The translations under genes and the position numbers were made by a program. Below are positions 9,192 to 17,456 of a DNA stretch of 64,000 nucleotides, one piece after another. Under the pieces are notes generated by a model. The model saw nothing but the letters and a program-made list of their open reading frames with translations, was not told where the DNA came from and searched no databases. The first letter of the stretch is position 1. Each line of letters opens with the position of its first letter. Source of the stretch: Flavobacteriales bacterium (GTDB lineage Bacteria; Bacteroidota; Bacteroidia; CAIKAF01); NCBI GenBank assembly GCA_026418175.1, contig JAOABX010000005.1:85989-149988 (forward strand), written 5' to 3'.

Positions 9192-10580
9192 ATGATGAAT
9201 CAAAGCCTACTTGAAATAGCCTATCTCATCGGTTCCGTAACTTTTATTGTTGGATTAAAAATGATGGGAAATGCTAAAACGGCAAGAAATGGCAATCTGA
9301 TTGCTGCAGCTGGAATGTTCATCGCCATTGTTGGAACCATTGCATTACACGATAAGCCAGTAACACCATTAATCTACGGGCTTATTTTTAGTGCCATTGC
9401 ATTAGGTTCTGTAGTTGGCTGGATGGCTGCGAAGAAAGTACAGATGACCAAAATGCCTGAATTGGTTTCAATGTTTAATGGCATGGGAGGTGCCTGTGCA
9501 GCCTTGATTGGACTTATGGAATTTCAGCATAATGTAGGTAACACGGGATCTATGATTACAATCATTGCAGGTACAGTAATCGGGAGCGTTTCATTTTCCG
9601 GAAGTATTATTGCATATTTAAAATTAAATGGCACCATGAATAAACCACTCCGTTTACCATCTTATAATATAATTAATACAGCAGTACTTATCGGAGTAAT
9701 TTTATTTGGTGCATGGATTATTTATAGCGATACTGCCGAAATGGCAATTGTTTATGCATTATTTGCTATTGCAATCCTGTATGGGGTTTTATTTACTGTT
9801 CCAATTGGTGGTGCTGATATGCCGGTAGTAATCTCTTTACTTAATTCATTTACCGGATTAGCCGCAGCATTTGGCGGTTTTTTGTATGACAACAAAATCA
9901 TGCTTACCGGCGGTATTTTAGTTGGTTCTGCAGGAACGTTACTTACCCTAGTGATGTGTAAAGCCATGAATCGCCCCTTGAGTAACGTGATATTTGGAGC
10001 ATTTGGAGAGGGAACTGCTTCCTCAGGCGGCCCAGAAGTAAAAGGTTCTATCAAAGATGCATCTGCTACAGATATTGCCATTCTAATGAATTATTCCAAA
10101 AAAGTAGTTATTGTTCCCGGCTACGGATTGGCTGTTGCTCAAGCACAACATGTAATTCATGAATTAGAACAACTATTAGAGGAACGCGGGGTAGAAGTAA
10201 AATATGCCATCCACCCGGTAGCCGGACGCATGCCCGGACATATGAACGTATTATTGGCAGAATCGAACGTAGCTTATGAAAAGCTGGTAGAAATGGAAGA
10301 TATTAATCCTGAATTTGAACAAACTGATGTAGTATTGGTTGTTGGTGCCAATGATGTAGTAAATCCAGCAGCAAAAACAGATCCTTCTTCTCCCATTTAT
10401 GGAATGCCTATCTTGGAAGTTGATAAGGCAAAACATATTATTGTGAATAAACGCAGCATGAGTGCTGGGTATGCTGGAATTGATAACTTGCTATTTTATG
10501 ACCCCAAATGTAGCATGTTTTTTGGTGATGCAAAAAAAGCCCTTACTGAGTTGGTTAATGAGTTAAAAAATTTGTCTTAG
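9192..10580 (+). CDS. pntB: NAD(P) transhydrogenase subunit beta
   Basis: The beta subunit, 462 residues. The N-terminal half has about eight to nine membrane helices with MFNGMGGACAALIGLMEF and the conserved GGADMPVVISLLNSFTG. The C-terminal soluble NADP-binding domain III begins near residue 290 and includes VPGYGLAVAQAQH, AIHPVAGRMPGHMNVLL, and the NADP-specific KRSMSAGYAGIDN close to the C-terminus. The start is ATG 9192 (MMNQSL). No terminator is visible after the stop. Confidence 0.96.
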   Translation: MMNQSLLEIAYLIGSVTFIVGLKMMGNAKTARNGNLIAAAGMFIAIVGTIALHDKPVTPLIYGLIFSAIALGSVVGWMAAKKVQMTKMPELVSMFNGMGGACAALIGLMEFQHNVGNTGSMITIIAGTVIGSVSFSGSIIAYLKLNGTMNKPLRLPSYNIINTAVLIGVILFGAWIIYSDTAEMAIVYALFAIAILYGVLFTVPIGGADMPVVISLLNSFTGLAAAFGGFLYDNKIMLTGGILVGSAGTLLTLVMCKAMNRPLSNVIFGAFGEGTASSGGPEVKGSIKDASATDIAILMNYSKKVVIVPGYGLAVAQAQHVIHELEQLLEERGVEVKYAIHPVAGRMPGHMNVLLAESNVAYEKLVEMEDINPEFEQTDVVLVVGANDVVNPAAKTDPSSPIYGMPILEVDKAKHIIVNKRSMSAGYAGIDNLLFYDPKCSMFFGDAKKALTELVNELKNLS

Positions 10581-11019
10581 CTCTTAATTTGCACTTTTGT
10601 TAAATATTATATGAAGTTAATAGCAATTCTATTGGTTTTTTTTGACTGTAAAATCAATAATAGATGTCATATTAATGGTGTTAGAGTCTAATCCAATAAG
10701 TTGCAATGAGCTATTTTCATATGCATTACCTGACTGATGGTCATGAAAACAAAACTGGAAGTAAAAAAAAACTATGATATAGAACCATACTACCCCTTTG
10801 AGATTTGCTTTACAAGGGGATTAGAGTGTTTGTTTGAAATATTTTCATTAAGAAAAAAACTTTTTAATATTCCTCAAAATAATTGCAAACATCCATGTGT
10901 ATTTCATTTTCAATTTATACTTGAATACTTGAAATCACCAAAATTTGTAAAACTATACTTTCAACGTCTATTGCATAAATTAAATTGCTTATTATTTCTT
11001 GTTAAACATATTAAACAAT
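10581..11019 (+). other. 439-base intergenic region, no convincing gene
   Basis: I find no supported gene here. A 26-codon reading frame at 10611-10691 starts MKLIAILLVFFDC, which looks like a cut-off signal peptide and may be a gene remnant. A longer 124-codon frame (10737-11111) has biased composition (many Phe, Lys, Tyr, His), runs into the real downstream gene in another frame and resembles nothing. CCCCTTTG at 10793-10800 and CAAGGGG at 10813-10819 can form an imperfect hairpin. The stretch probably holds the promoter and leader of the metal module downstream. Confidence 0.5.
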
Positions 11020-11370
11020 ATGATCATGAGATTCATACAATTATTTATTTTTATAATGACTTTCATAATTACTACAACGAATTCCGTTTTTTCTCAAAAC
11101 AACAGAATTGATACAAATCGCGATAGCCTAAAAACATTCACTATTAAAGTGAAAGGTATAAGTTGTTCAATGGATTTATCCATGATTTCAGCCAATGTTG
11201 AAAAATTACAAGGAGTGATTCGTTGTAAGCCTCTTAAACAAGGCCCTACATCTACCTTTGAAATTACATACAATCCATCCAAGGTTAGCGAAAATGAAAT
11301 TTTTTTAGCAATTGAAAATACCGCAAGTTGCGAAAATCCTGATGAACGACCTTATAAAGTAAAACAATAA
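11020..11370 (+). CDS. HMA-like (heavy-metal-associated fold) periplasmic protein
   Basis: A small secreted protein of about 117 residues with a signal peptide (FIQLFIFIMTFIITTTNSVFSQ) and then a ferredoxin-like HMA domain: FTIKVKGISCSMDLSMI aligns with the GMTCxxC metal-binding loop of copper chaperones and CopA N-domains. The second Cys of CxxC is replaced by Asp (CSMD), so classical two-thiol Cu(I) binding is lost; other Cys occur in VIRCK and ASCENP. I chose ATG 11020 over the TTG at 10999; ATG 11026 is equally possible. It precedes a TonB-dependent receptor by 42 bases, an arrangement I know from Bacteroidota copper-responsive loci. Function as a metal-binding accessory protein is inferred. 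Confidence 0.75.
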   Translation: MIMRFIQLFIFIMTFIITTTNSVFSQNNRIDTNRDSLKTFTIKVKGISCSMDLSMISANVEKLQGVIRCKPLKQGPTSTFEITYNPSKVSENEIFLAIENTASCENPDERPYKVKQ

Positions 11371-11393
11371 TCTACAGAAGTCTGAATTATATG

Positions 11394-11411
11394 ATACTTT
11401 AATAAAAGTAT
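11394..11411 (+). promoter_or_regulatory. Inverted repeat at the TonB receptor start codon
   Basis: ATACTTT (11394-11400) and AAAGTAT (11405-11411) form a perfect 7-base inverted repeat with a 4-base centre, ending one base before the ATG at 11413. It could be an operator or an mRNA hairpin controlling initiation. In AT-rich DNA such a repeat may also arise by chance. Confidence 0.25.
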
Positions 11412-11412
11412 A

Positions 11413-13644
11413 ATGAAAATACATCTGTTATTTATTGGATTATTATTCCCCTCGTTCATATTCGCTCAAACCATTACAGGAAAAGTAACTAATAGTAAAA
11501 ATGAACCACTAATAGGAGCCAGCGTTTATTGGCTAAGCAATGGACGAGGAGTAATAACCAATAATGAAGGAGATTTTAAAATTGAAATTGATACTTCAAG
11601 GGTTAAGAAACTTATTGCCAGTTATGTTGGCTATAAAGCTGACACGATTCAAATAAAGGATCAGATACTAGTTTTATTTCGATTAGAAGAAAAACAAGCA
11701 TTAAATGAAATAATTGTAAAGGATCAACGCGATGGAGTAATTATTTCAGACATCAATCCTATTAAAACCGAACAAATCACACAGACAGAATTAAAAAAAG
11801 CTGCCTGTTGCGATCTGGCCGGATGTTTTGAAACACAAACCACAGTACAACCTCAAACCACTAATGTACTAATCAATTCAAAAGAACTTCGTATTCTGGG
11901 TTTATCAGGAGTATACAATCAAATACTGATTGACGGATTCCCTATGATACAGGGGCTTTCATATACGTACGGAATCAGCACTATTCCCGGAACATTGGTA
12001 GATAATATTTATGTTTCAAAAGGAGCAAACAGTGTATTACAAGGATTTGAAAGCATCAGCGGACAAATAAATGTAGAAACCAAAGAACCTGACCAAACCG
12101 ACCGCCTGTTTCTCAATGCTTACATGAATAGCTTCCTTGAAAAACATTTCAATGCAAACTATACAATCAAACAAAAAAAATGGAGCAATCTGACAGCTTT
12201 TCATACGGTACAACCAGCCAATAAAATTGATCGGGATGCAGATAGTTTTCTGGATCTTCCGAGGCTTACACGCTACCTAATATCAAACAAATGGAAATAC
12301 GGAAACGAAAAAGATTGGGGATTTTACAGCAAAATCGGTTTACGATTCTTCAACGAACAACGAATCGGGGGGCAAACTTCATTTGATGTTGAAAGTGATA
12401 AAGGCAGCTCTACTACCTACGGGCAAAGCGTCAGCATCAATCAACCGGAAATATGGACAAAATCAGGATTCAGGATTAATGACAAACATAATATTGTTTT
12501 ATTCGCTTCCGCATTTCATCAACAGCAACAATCATTTTTCGGAACAGTTAAATATAATGCACAACAAACCAGCTTTTACAGTAACATGCAATATGAACTA
12601 AATTATGGCAAACATGGGCTGAAAACGGGAATCAGCTATCGCTATCTAAACCTCCAGGAAATTGTCTCTTTTACTGATACAACATTGCCCAGAACCTATG
12701 CAGGAACCTACCATCGAATAGAAAATATACCCGGCCTATTTGCTGAGAACACCATGCGTTTTTGGAGTAATAAACTCACCTGGATCGCAGGTATACGTGC
12801 TGATTATCATAATCAATTTGGATTTCATTTTACACCAAGAACTCTATTGAAGTATGATATAGCTTCAAAAACCATTGTACGAGCGAATATTGGTACGGGA
12901 TGGCGGACAGTTAACTTTTTTAGCGAAAATATCGGATTATTGGCAAGTTCTAGAAACATAATATTTGAAGAAGAACTTCATCCTGAAAAGGCTGTAAACT
13001 TCGGTATTAACTTTACGCAAAAATTTGAAACTAACGATCTGAATTTTTCAGGATATTTTAGTGCAGATTATTACAGAACTGATTTTCAAAATCAAGTATT
13101 TCCTGATTACGATACTGATCCAACAAAAGCGATTATTAAAAACTTTACAGGCACAAGTGTAAGTAATGGAGTTCAGGCTGAACTATATCTGAAAATATAC
13201 CGGCGATTTGAACTGAAAGCAGGTTATAACTTTCTGGACGTTTACCGAATTGTAGGAGGTACCAAACAGTTGTTTCCATTCAATGCCATGCATAAAGTAA
13301 TTACAACGCTAAGTTATAAGCCACTATCAAACAAATTTCATATTGATATGAACATCCATTGGTATGGTAAACAGCGGCTGCCTGATACAAAATCAAATCC
13401 AGCAGAGTTTCAACGTCCTGATTTTTCAGAGCCATACACTATTGTAAATGCTCAATTTACTTATACCTTAAATAATTTTGAAATATATGTCGGTTGTGAA
13501 AATTTGCTGAATTTCCGCCAAATACAGCCAATCATTAGCTGGCAAAATCCATTTAGTCCTTACTTTGATACTTCATCAATTTGGGGGCCTACAAGAGGGT
13601 GGGAGGCTTATATCGGAGTGCGATTTGTATTAAATGATAAATAA
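11413..13644 (+). CDS. TonB-dependent receptor, probable metal (copper) uptake
   Basis: An outer-membrane receptor of 743 residues. Order: signal peptide ending FIFAQ (residue 19), carboxypeptidase-regulatory-like beta-sandwich (about 20-95, TGKVTNSKNEPLIGASVYW), plug domain (about 110-230, with LRILGLSGVYNQILIDG and VYVSKGANSVLQG-type motif) and a 22-stranded barrel ending GWEAYIGVRFVLNDK, with a C-terminal-type aromatic strand. Just before the plug three cysteines cluster (ACCDLAGCFE, Cys132, 133, 138), a feature of Bacteroidota receptors found beside HMA proteins. It imports its ligand with TonB energy. Together with the HMA protein and the downstream MFS gene this suggests copper or another soft metal; the substrate is inferred. 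Confidence 0.87.
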   Translation: MKIHLLFIGLLFPSFIFAQTITGKVTNSKNEPLIGASVYWLSNGRGVITNNEGDFKIEIDTSRVKKLIASYVGYKADTIQIKDQILVLFRLEEKQALNEIIVKDQRDGVIISDINPIKTEQITQTELKKAACCDLAGCFETQTTVQPQTTNVLINSKELRILGLSGVYNQILIDGFPMIQGLSYTYGISTIPGTLVDNIYVSKGANSVLQGFESISGQINVETKEPDQTDRLFLNAYMNSFLEKHFNANYTIKQKKWSNLTAFHTVQPANKIDRDADSFLDLPRLTRYLISNKWKYGNEKDWGFYSKIGLRFFNEQRIGGQTSFDVESDKGSSTTYGQSVSINQPEIWTKSGFRINDKHNIVLFASAFHQQQQSFFGTVKYNAQQTSFYSNMQYELNYGKHGLKTGISYRYLNLQEIVSFTDTTLPRTYAGTYHRIENIPGLFAENTMRFWSNKLTWIAGIRADYHNQFGFHFTPRTLLKYDIASKTIVRANIGTGWRTVNFFSENIGLLASSRNIIFEEELHPEKAVNFGINFTQKFETNDLNFSGYFSADYYRTDFQNQVFPDYDTDPTKAIIKNFTGTSVSNGVQAELYLKIYRRFELKAGYNFLDVYRIVGGTKQLFPFNAMHKVITTLSYKPLSNKFHIDMNIHWYGKQRLPDTKSNPAEFQRPDFSEPYTIVNAQFTYTLNNFEIYVGCENLLNFRQIQPIISWQNPFSPYFDTSSIWGPTRGWEAYIGVRFVLNDK

Positions 13645-13725
13645 AATAAATTTAAAAAACACATTCATCAATACAATAGAGCATATTAATAAATCAACTT
13701 TTACATTAGTGTAAAAAAAAATCAA

Positions 13726-14895
13726 TTGAAAAATATTTCGAAAACAGTTTGGATTCTATCATGGGTAAGTTTATTTGCAGATACAGCCAGTGAAATGCTG
13801 TATCCTGTAATGCCAGTTTATTTAAAAACAATTGGATTCTCGATGTTGTTAATTGGAATCCTAGAAGGCATAGCTGAAGCAACAGCAGGCTTAAGTAAAG
13901 GATATTTCGGAAAATTATCAGATAATACCGGGAAACGTACTCCGTTTGTTCAACTTGGTTATACACTTAGTGCAATTTCAAAACCCTTAATTGTTTTATT
14001 TGCATATCCACTATGGGTGTTTTTTGCTCGTACACTTGACCGGCTTGGAAAAGGAATTCGAACTGCTGCCAGAGATGCTTTACTTTCAGAAGAATCAACC
14101 CCACAAACCAAAGGGAAAGTATTTGGGCTTCACCGATCCATGGATACATTGGGAGCAGTAATTGGACCTTCCCTTGCACTCATCTATCTGCATTTTTATC
14201 CACAAAATTATGTTACACTGTTTTATATTGCATTTATTCCGGGTATTGCGGCTGTAATTACATCTTTACTACTTAAAGATAAAAAAATACTCCAAAATAA
14301 ATTCTATCAAAAAACATCATTTTTTTCCTTCTTCCAATATTGGAAAGTAAGCTCATTAAACTATAAAAAAGTTGTTATCGGCTTATTATTATTTTCCATA
14401 TTTAACAGTTCAGATGTATTTCTTTTGCTAAAAGCTAAAGAATCGGGAATAAGCGATTCTTTATTAATTGGTATATACATTTTTTATAATCTTATTTATG
14501 CATTATTTGCATTTCCATTAGGAATTATTGCAGATAAAACAGGATTAAAAAAAATTTTTTTATTTGGCTTGATATTATTTGCAATAGTGTATGCAGGTAT
14601 GGCCTTTAATGAACTTCCATATATGTTTTATATTTTGTTTTTTATGTACGGCATTTATGCTGCATCAACCGAAAGTATATCCAAAGCATGGATAACTATT
14701 ATAACAGATAAAAAAGATACGGCTACTGCCATTGGAATGTTTTCCTCCTTACAAAGTATAGCAACATTAGCAGCCAGCAGCTTAACCGGGTTAATATGGC
14801 ATTTTTGGGGTGCAGAAACAGCATTATTGATTTCAGCCGGAGGAACTATATTGGTGATAATTTTCTTCTTGTTTTTTGTAAATAATTCAAAGTAA
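13726..14895 (+). CDS. MFS transporter
   Basis: A 12-helix major facilitator of 389 residues. The N-terminus SLFADTASEMLYPVMPVYL and the loop 2-3 motif GYFGKLSDNTGKRTPFV are typical of a widespread but uncharacterised MFS group; DRLGKGIRTAARDALLSEE follows helix 4. The start is TTG at 13726; the next in-frame ATG (13795) would remove part of the first helix, so TTG is preferred. It lies 81 bases after the TonB receptor, so it may carry the same substrate across the inner membrane, but the substrate cannot be read from sequence. Confidence 0.82.
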   Translation: MKNISKTVWILSWVSLFADTASEMLYPVMPVYLKTIGFSMLLIGILEGIAEATAGLSKGYFGKLSDNTGKRTPFVQLGYTLSAISKPLIVLFAYPLWVFFARTLDRLGKGIRTAARDALLSEESTPQTKGKVFGLHRSMDTLGAVIGPSLALIYLHFYPQNYVTLFYIAFIPGIAAVITSLLLKDKKILQNKFYQKTSFFSFFQYWKVSSLNYKKVVIGLLLFSIFNSSDVFLLLKAKESGISDSLLIGIYIFYNLIYALFAFPLGIIADKTGLKKIFLFGLILFAIVYAGMAFNELPYMFYILFFMYGIYAASTESISKAWITIITDKKDTATAIGMFSSLQSIATLAASSLTGLIWHFWGAETALLISAGGTILVIIFFLFFVNNSK

Positions 14896-14943
14896 TTTTA
14901 TTATAGGTAATGCTATATTAAAAACTTTCGTTTGACGGAAAAG

Positions 14944-14973
14944 TTGATAATTTGGAAATGATGTTTAATTTTG
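14944..14973 (+). promoter_or_regulatory. Promoter of the his operon
   Basis: TTG at 14944-14946, a 19-base spacer, and TAATTTTG at 14966-14973 match the Bacteroidota -33/-7 consensus (TTG, about 19 bases, TAnnTTTG). The predicted transcript start falls at or within a few bases of the leader peptide ATG at 14978, so the leader may be translated without a 5' untranslated region. Confidence 0.65.
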
Positions 14974-14977
14974 CCTT

Positions 14978-15031
14978 ATGATTATGAATTTGTCTTTGCA
15001 TTATCACTTTCATTGCTTCCCTAATGGGTAA
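14978..15031 (+). CDS. hisL: his operon leader peptide
   Basis: A 17-codon frame, MIMNLSLHYHFHCFPNG, with three His codons in five positions (14999-15001, 15005-15007, 15011-15013). It stops 32 bases before a strong terminator hairpin and about 280 bases before hisG. Scarce His-tRNA would stall the ribosome on these codons and leave downstream RNA (15025-15035) free to pair with the 5' arm of the terminator. Either ATG 14978 or ATG 14984 could be the start. It is too short to be supported by homology, so the evidence is its composition and position. Confidence 0.8.
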   Translation: MIMNLSLHYHFHCFPNG

Positions 15032-15035
15032 GCTT
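15025..15035 (+). promoter_or_regulatory. his antiterminator segment
   Basis: TGGGTAAGCTT at the end of the leader peptide repeats the 3' arm of the downstream terminator. GGTAAGC (15027-15033) pairs with GCTTACC (15069-15075), extended by one G-U and one A-U pair. When this pairing forms, the terminator cannot. A ribosome that reaches the leader stop codon at 15029-15031 would cover it, which is the logic of classical attenuation. Confidence 0.7.
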
Positions 15036-15063
15036 AAGTGGTATTGCAATTAAAGCATACGCA

Positions 15064-15100
15064 CAAAGGCTTACCAATTTTGGTAAGCCTTTGTTGTTTT
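15064..15100 (+). terminator. his attenuator terminator
   Basis: CAAAGGCTTACCA (15064-15076) and TGGTAAGCCTTTG (15081-15093) are perfect complements of 13 bases around a 4-base loop, followed by TTGTTTT. It lies upstream of hisG and downstream of the His-rich leader peptide, so it is a conditional terminator. Confidence 0.85.
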
Positions 15101-15312
15101 GAAGTGAACATAAATGCAAACATAATGTTAAACATGCAGCCTCAACTTACATGGTATAGGAAAAAGTACAACTATGGATTGGCAAGAAAAAGAAGTGGTG
15201 TGGCAAGAGACTTACCAATTCTATGGGAAGAGAATCCTAAGCGCAATAATAAAAGTCTGGTACAAATCCTATTGAGGATAAGACGGTACAAACTGCTCTA
15301 AAAATTAATTCT
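15101..15312 (+). other. Untranslated stretch between the attenuator and hisG
   Basis: These 212 bases separate the attenuator from hisG. An 87-codon frame beginning with GTG at 15038 spans the terminator and this region, but it is basic and low in complexity and looks incidental. CTTACCAATT at 15211-15220 repeats the loop side of the terminator, and its first eight bases could pair with TTGGTAAG at 15080-15087, offering a second competing structure. I see no other signal. Confidence 0.4.
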
Positions 15313-16170
15313 ATGGATAAACTTAAAATTGCACTACAAAAATCAGGAAGACTTCATGAAGATTCGGTAAAATTGCTGAAAGAATGTGGAATTGATATCA
15401 GTAATGGTTTAAATAAATTAAAAATTGAAGCTGAAAATTTTCCATTGGAAGTATTCTTTTTTAGGGATGATGATATACCTCAATATGTGGAAGAAGGTAT
15501 TGCTGATGTAGGAATTGTAGGCGAAAATGTTCTAGTAGAAAAACAAGCGCTGGTGGATGTGATTGAACCTTTAGGTTTTGGTAAATGTAGATTATCTATT
15601 GCAGTTCCAAGAGCGGCAGCATATGATAGTTTGAATTGGCTGAATGGGAAAAGAATTGCAACCAGTTATAAAAATTTACTGCTACAATTTTTAAAGAATA
15701 ATAACATCGAAGCTGAAATACATGAAATAAGCGGATCGGTGGAAATTGCTCCTAGTATAGGTTTAGCGGATGCTATTTGTGATTTGGTAAGTACGGGTAG
15801 TACATTATTTAGTAATGGTTTGAAGGAAGCCGAAACGGTATTTAAGAGTGAAGCTGTATTAATAGCACACAAACAACTCAGTGATGAAAAACAGCATTTA
15901 TTAAACAAACTTTTATTTAGAATAAAAGCTGTAAAAAAATCAAAACATAATAAATACATATTACTAAATGCCCCCAATGAAAAGTTAAATGCCATCTGCC
16001 ATATCTTGCCTGGTATAAAAAGCCCAACAATATTGCCTTTGGCAGAACCAGGCTGGAGTTCTGTACATTCAGTAGTGCATGAAGATCATTTTTGGGAAAT
16101 CATTGAACAGTTGAAAGCCGAAGGCGCCCAAGGAATATTAGTAATACCTATTGAAAAAATGATTGTATGA
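15313..16170 (+). CDS. hisG: ATP phosphoribosyltransferase, long form
   Basis: The first enzyme of histidine biosynthesis: ATP plus PRPP gives phosphoribosyl-ATP. It begins MDKLKIALQKSGRLHEDS, the typical N-terminus, and contains GIADVGIVGENVL (about residue 62) and the PRPP-loop-like LVSTGSTLFSNGLKEAE (about 160). At 285 residues it is the long form with the C-terminal ACT-like regulatory domain (from about 210), so it does not need HisZ and should be feedback inhibited by histidine. Its TGA stop overlaps the hisD ATG. Confidence 0.96.
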   Translation: MDKLKIALQKSGRLHEDSVKLLKECGIDISNGLNKLKIEAENFPLEVFFFRDDDIPQYVEEGIADVGIVGENVLVEKQALVDVIEPLGFGKCRLSIAVPRAAAYDSLNWLNGKRIATSYKNLLLQFLKNNNIEAEIHEISGSVEIAPSIGLADAICDLVSTGSTLFSNGLKEAETVFKSEAVLIAHKQLSDEKQHLLNKLLFRIKAVKKSKHNKYILLNAPNEKLNAICHILPGIKSPTILPLAEPGWSSVHSVVHEDHFWEIIEQLKAEGAQGILVIPIEKMIV

Positions 16171-17456
16171 TACAAGTAATCGCCTATCCTGAAACTACAC
16201 AATGGAAAAGCTTAGTACAGCGTCCGGTACTTGACAGAGAAGATTTAACTAACCGGGTAAAAGATATGCTGGAAGATGTGCGCCTAAATGGAGATGATGC
16301 AGTACTAAACTATACCCGCATGTATGATTATGCAAATGCTAAATCTTTGCGAATAGAAGCATCCGACTTCAAAAAATCGGTAGAAAATGTGTCTGAAAAT
16401 TTAAAAATAGCCATTGAAATGGCTATTCTAAATATCCAAAAATTTCATTCAACACAACATGAAATAGAACATGTAATAGAAACCATGCCGGGAGTGAAGT
16501 GTTGGCGTAAAAGTGTAGCCATCGAGAAAGTCGGATTATATATTCCGGGAGGAACAGCCCCTCTATTCTCAACCCTGCTTATGTTGACCATTCCGGCACA
16601 AATTGCTGGTTGCAATGAAATTGTAGTCTGTACTCCACCCGACAAAAATGGTCGAATTGCGCCTGAAATTCTATATTGTGCCCATCGTTTGGGCTTGCAA
16701 CAAGTATTTGCCTGCGGTGGTGTACAAGCCATAGGTGCCATGGCTTTTGGAACAGAAACTGTACCCGCAGTTTATAAAATTTTTGGCCCCGGTAATCAAT
16801 ACGTAACCGAAGCCAAACAACAAATTCAAAGCTGGGGCGTAGCCATTGATATGCCTGCAGGCCCGTCGGAAGTATTGGTTATTGCAGAGCCTGATGCAAA
16901 TTCATCATTTATTGCAGCTGATTTATTATCGCAGGCTGAACATGGAGCCGATTCACAAGTAATTTTACTCACTAACGATGAAAAGTTAGCATTACTTGTT
17001 CAGCAAGAATTACAACATCAAATTAATGTATTACCAAGAAAAGAAATAGTACACAGAGCACTTAAAAATAGCCGATGCATTATATTAAACAATCGGGATG
17101 AGATGATTGAATTTAGCAATATGTATGCCCCTGAACATTTAATCATTCATGCAAAAGATACGGCATGGTATGAAAATCGCATTAAGAATGCAGGTTCGGT
17201 ATTTTTAGGAGCTTACACACCGGAAAGTGCCGGCGATTATGCCTCTGGCACAAACCATACATTGCCGACCAATGGTTATGCCAGAAACTATAGTGGTGTA
17301 TCATTGGATAGTTTTGTACGAAAAATCACATATCAACAAATTACTACAGAAGGTTTAAAAGCATTAGGTAATACTATAATAGAAATGGCCAGAGCAGAAC
17401 ATTTGGAAGCTCATGCCCAAGCAGTTGAAATACGAATGAATACATTAAAACAATGA
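16167..17456 (+). CDS. hisD: Histidinol dehydrogenase
   Basis: Zinc- and NAD-dependent histidinol dehydrogenase, 429 residues, catalysing the last two oxidations to L-histidine. Visible marks are GLYIPGGTAPLFSTLLM (about 128), GPGNQYVTEAKQ (about 210), DMPAGPSEVLVIAE, SQAEHGADSQVILLT (zinc-site Gln and His) and YAPEHLIIHA with the catalytic Glu-His pair. It overlaps hisG at 16167 and hisC at 17453, both by four bases. Confidence 0.97.
   Translation: MIQVIAYPETTQWKSLVQRPVLDREDLTNRVKDMLEDVRLNGDDAVLNYTRMYDYANAKSLRIEASDFKKSVENVSENLKIAIEMAILNIQKFHSTQHEIEHVIETMPGVKCWRKSVAIEKVGLYIPGGTAPLFSTLLMLTIPAQIAGCNEIVVCTPPDKNGRIAPEILYCAHRLGLQQVFACGGVQAIGAMAFGTETVPAVYKIFGPGNQYVTEAKQQIQSWGVAIDMPAGPSEVLVIAEPDANSSFIAADLLSQAEHGADSQVILLTNDEKLALLVQQELQHQINVLPRKEIVHRALKNSRCIILNNRDEMIEFSNMYAPEHLIIHAKDTAWYENRIKNAGSVFLGAYTPESAGDYASGTNHTLPTNGYARNYSGVSLDSFVRKITYQQITTEGLKALGNTIIEMARAEHLEAHAQAVEIRMNTLKQ

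Noticed and set aside
10737..11111. 124-codon frame before the HMA-like gene
   Set aside because: Composition is unlike a real protein (many Phe, Lys, Tyr, His) and it overlaps the HMA-like gene in a different frame.
13699..13716. Hairpin TTTTACA-TTAG-TGTAAAA after the TonB receptor, considered as a terminator
   Set aside because: The stem is all A-T apart from one pair and is followed by A-runs, not T-runs, on the plus strand, so it is not a terminator for the receptor gene.
15038..15301. 87-codon GTG frame upstream of hisG
   Set aside because: It reads straight through the his terminator hairpin, is basic and low in complexity, and has no family resemblance; the region is better explained as an attenuator leader.
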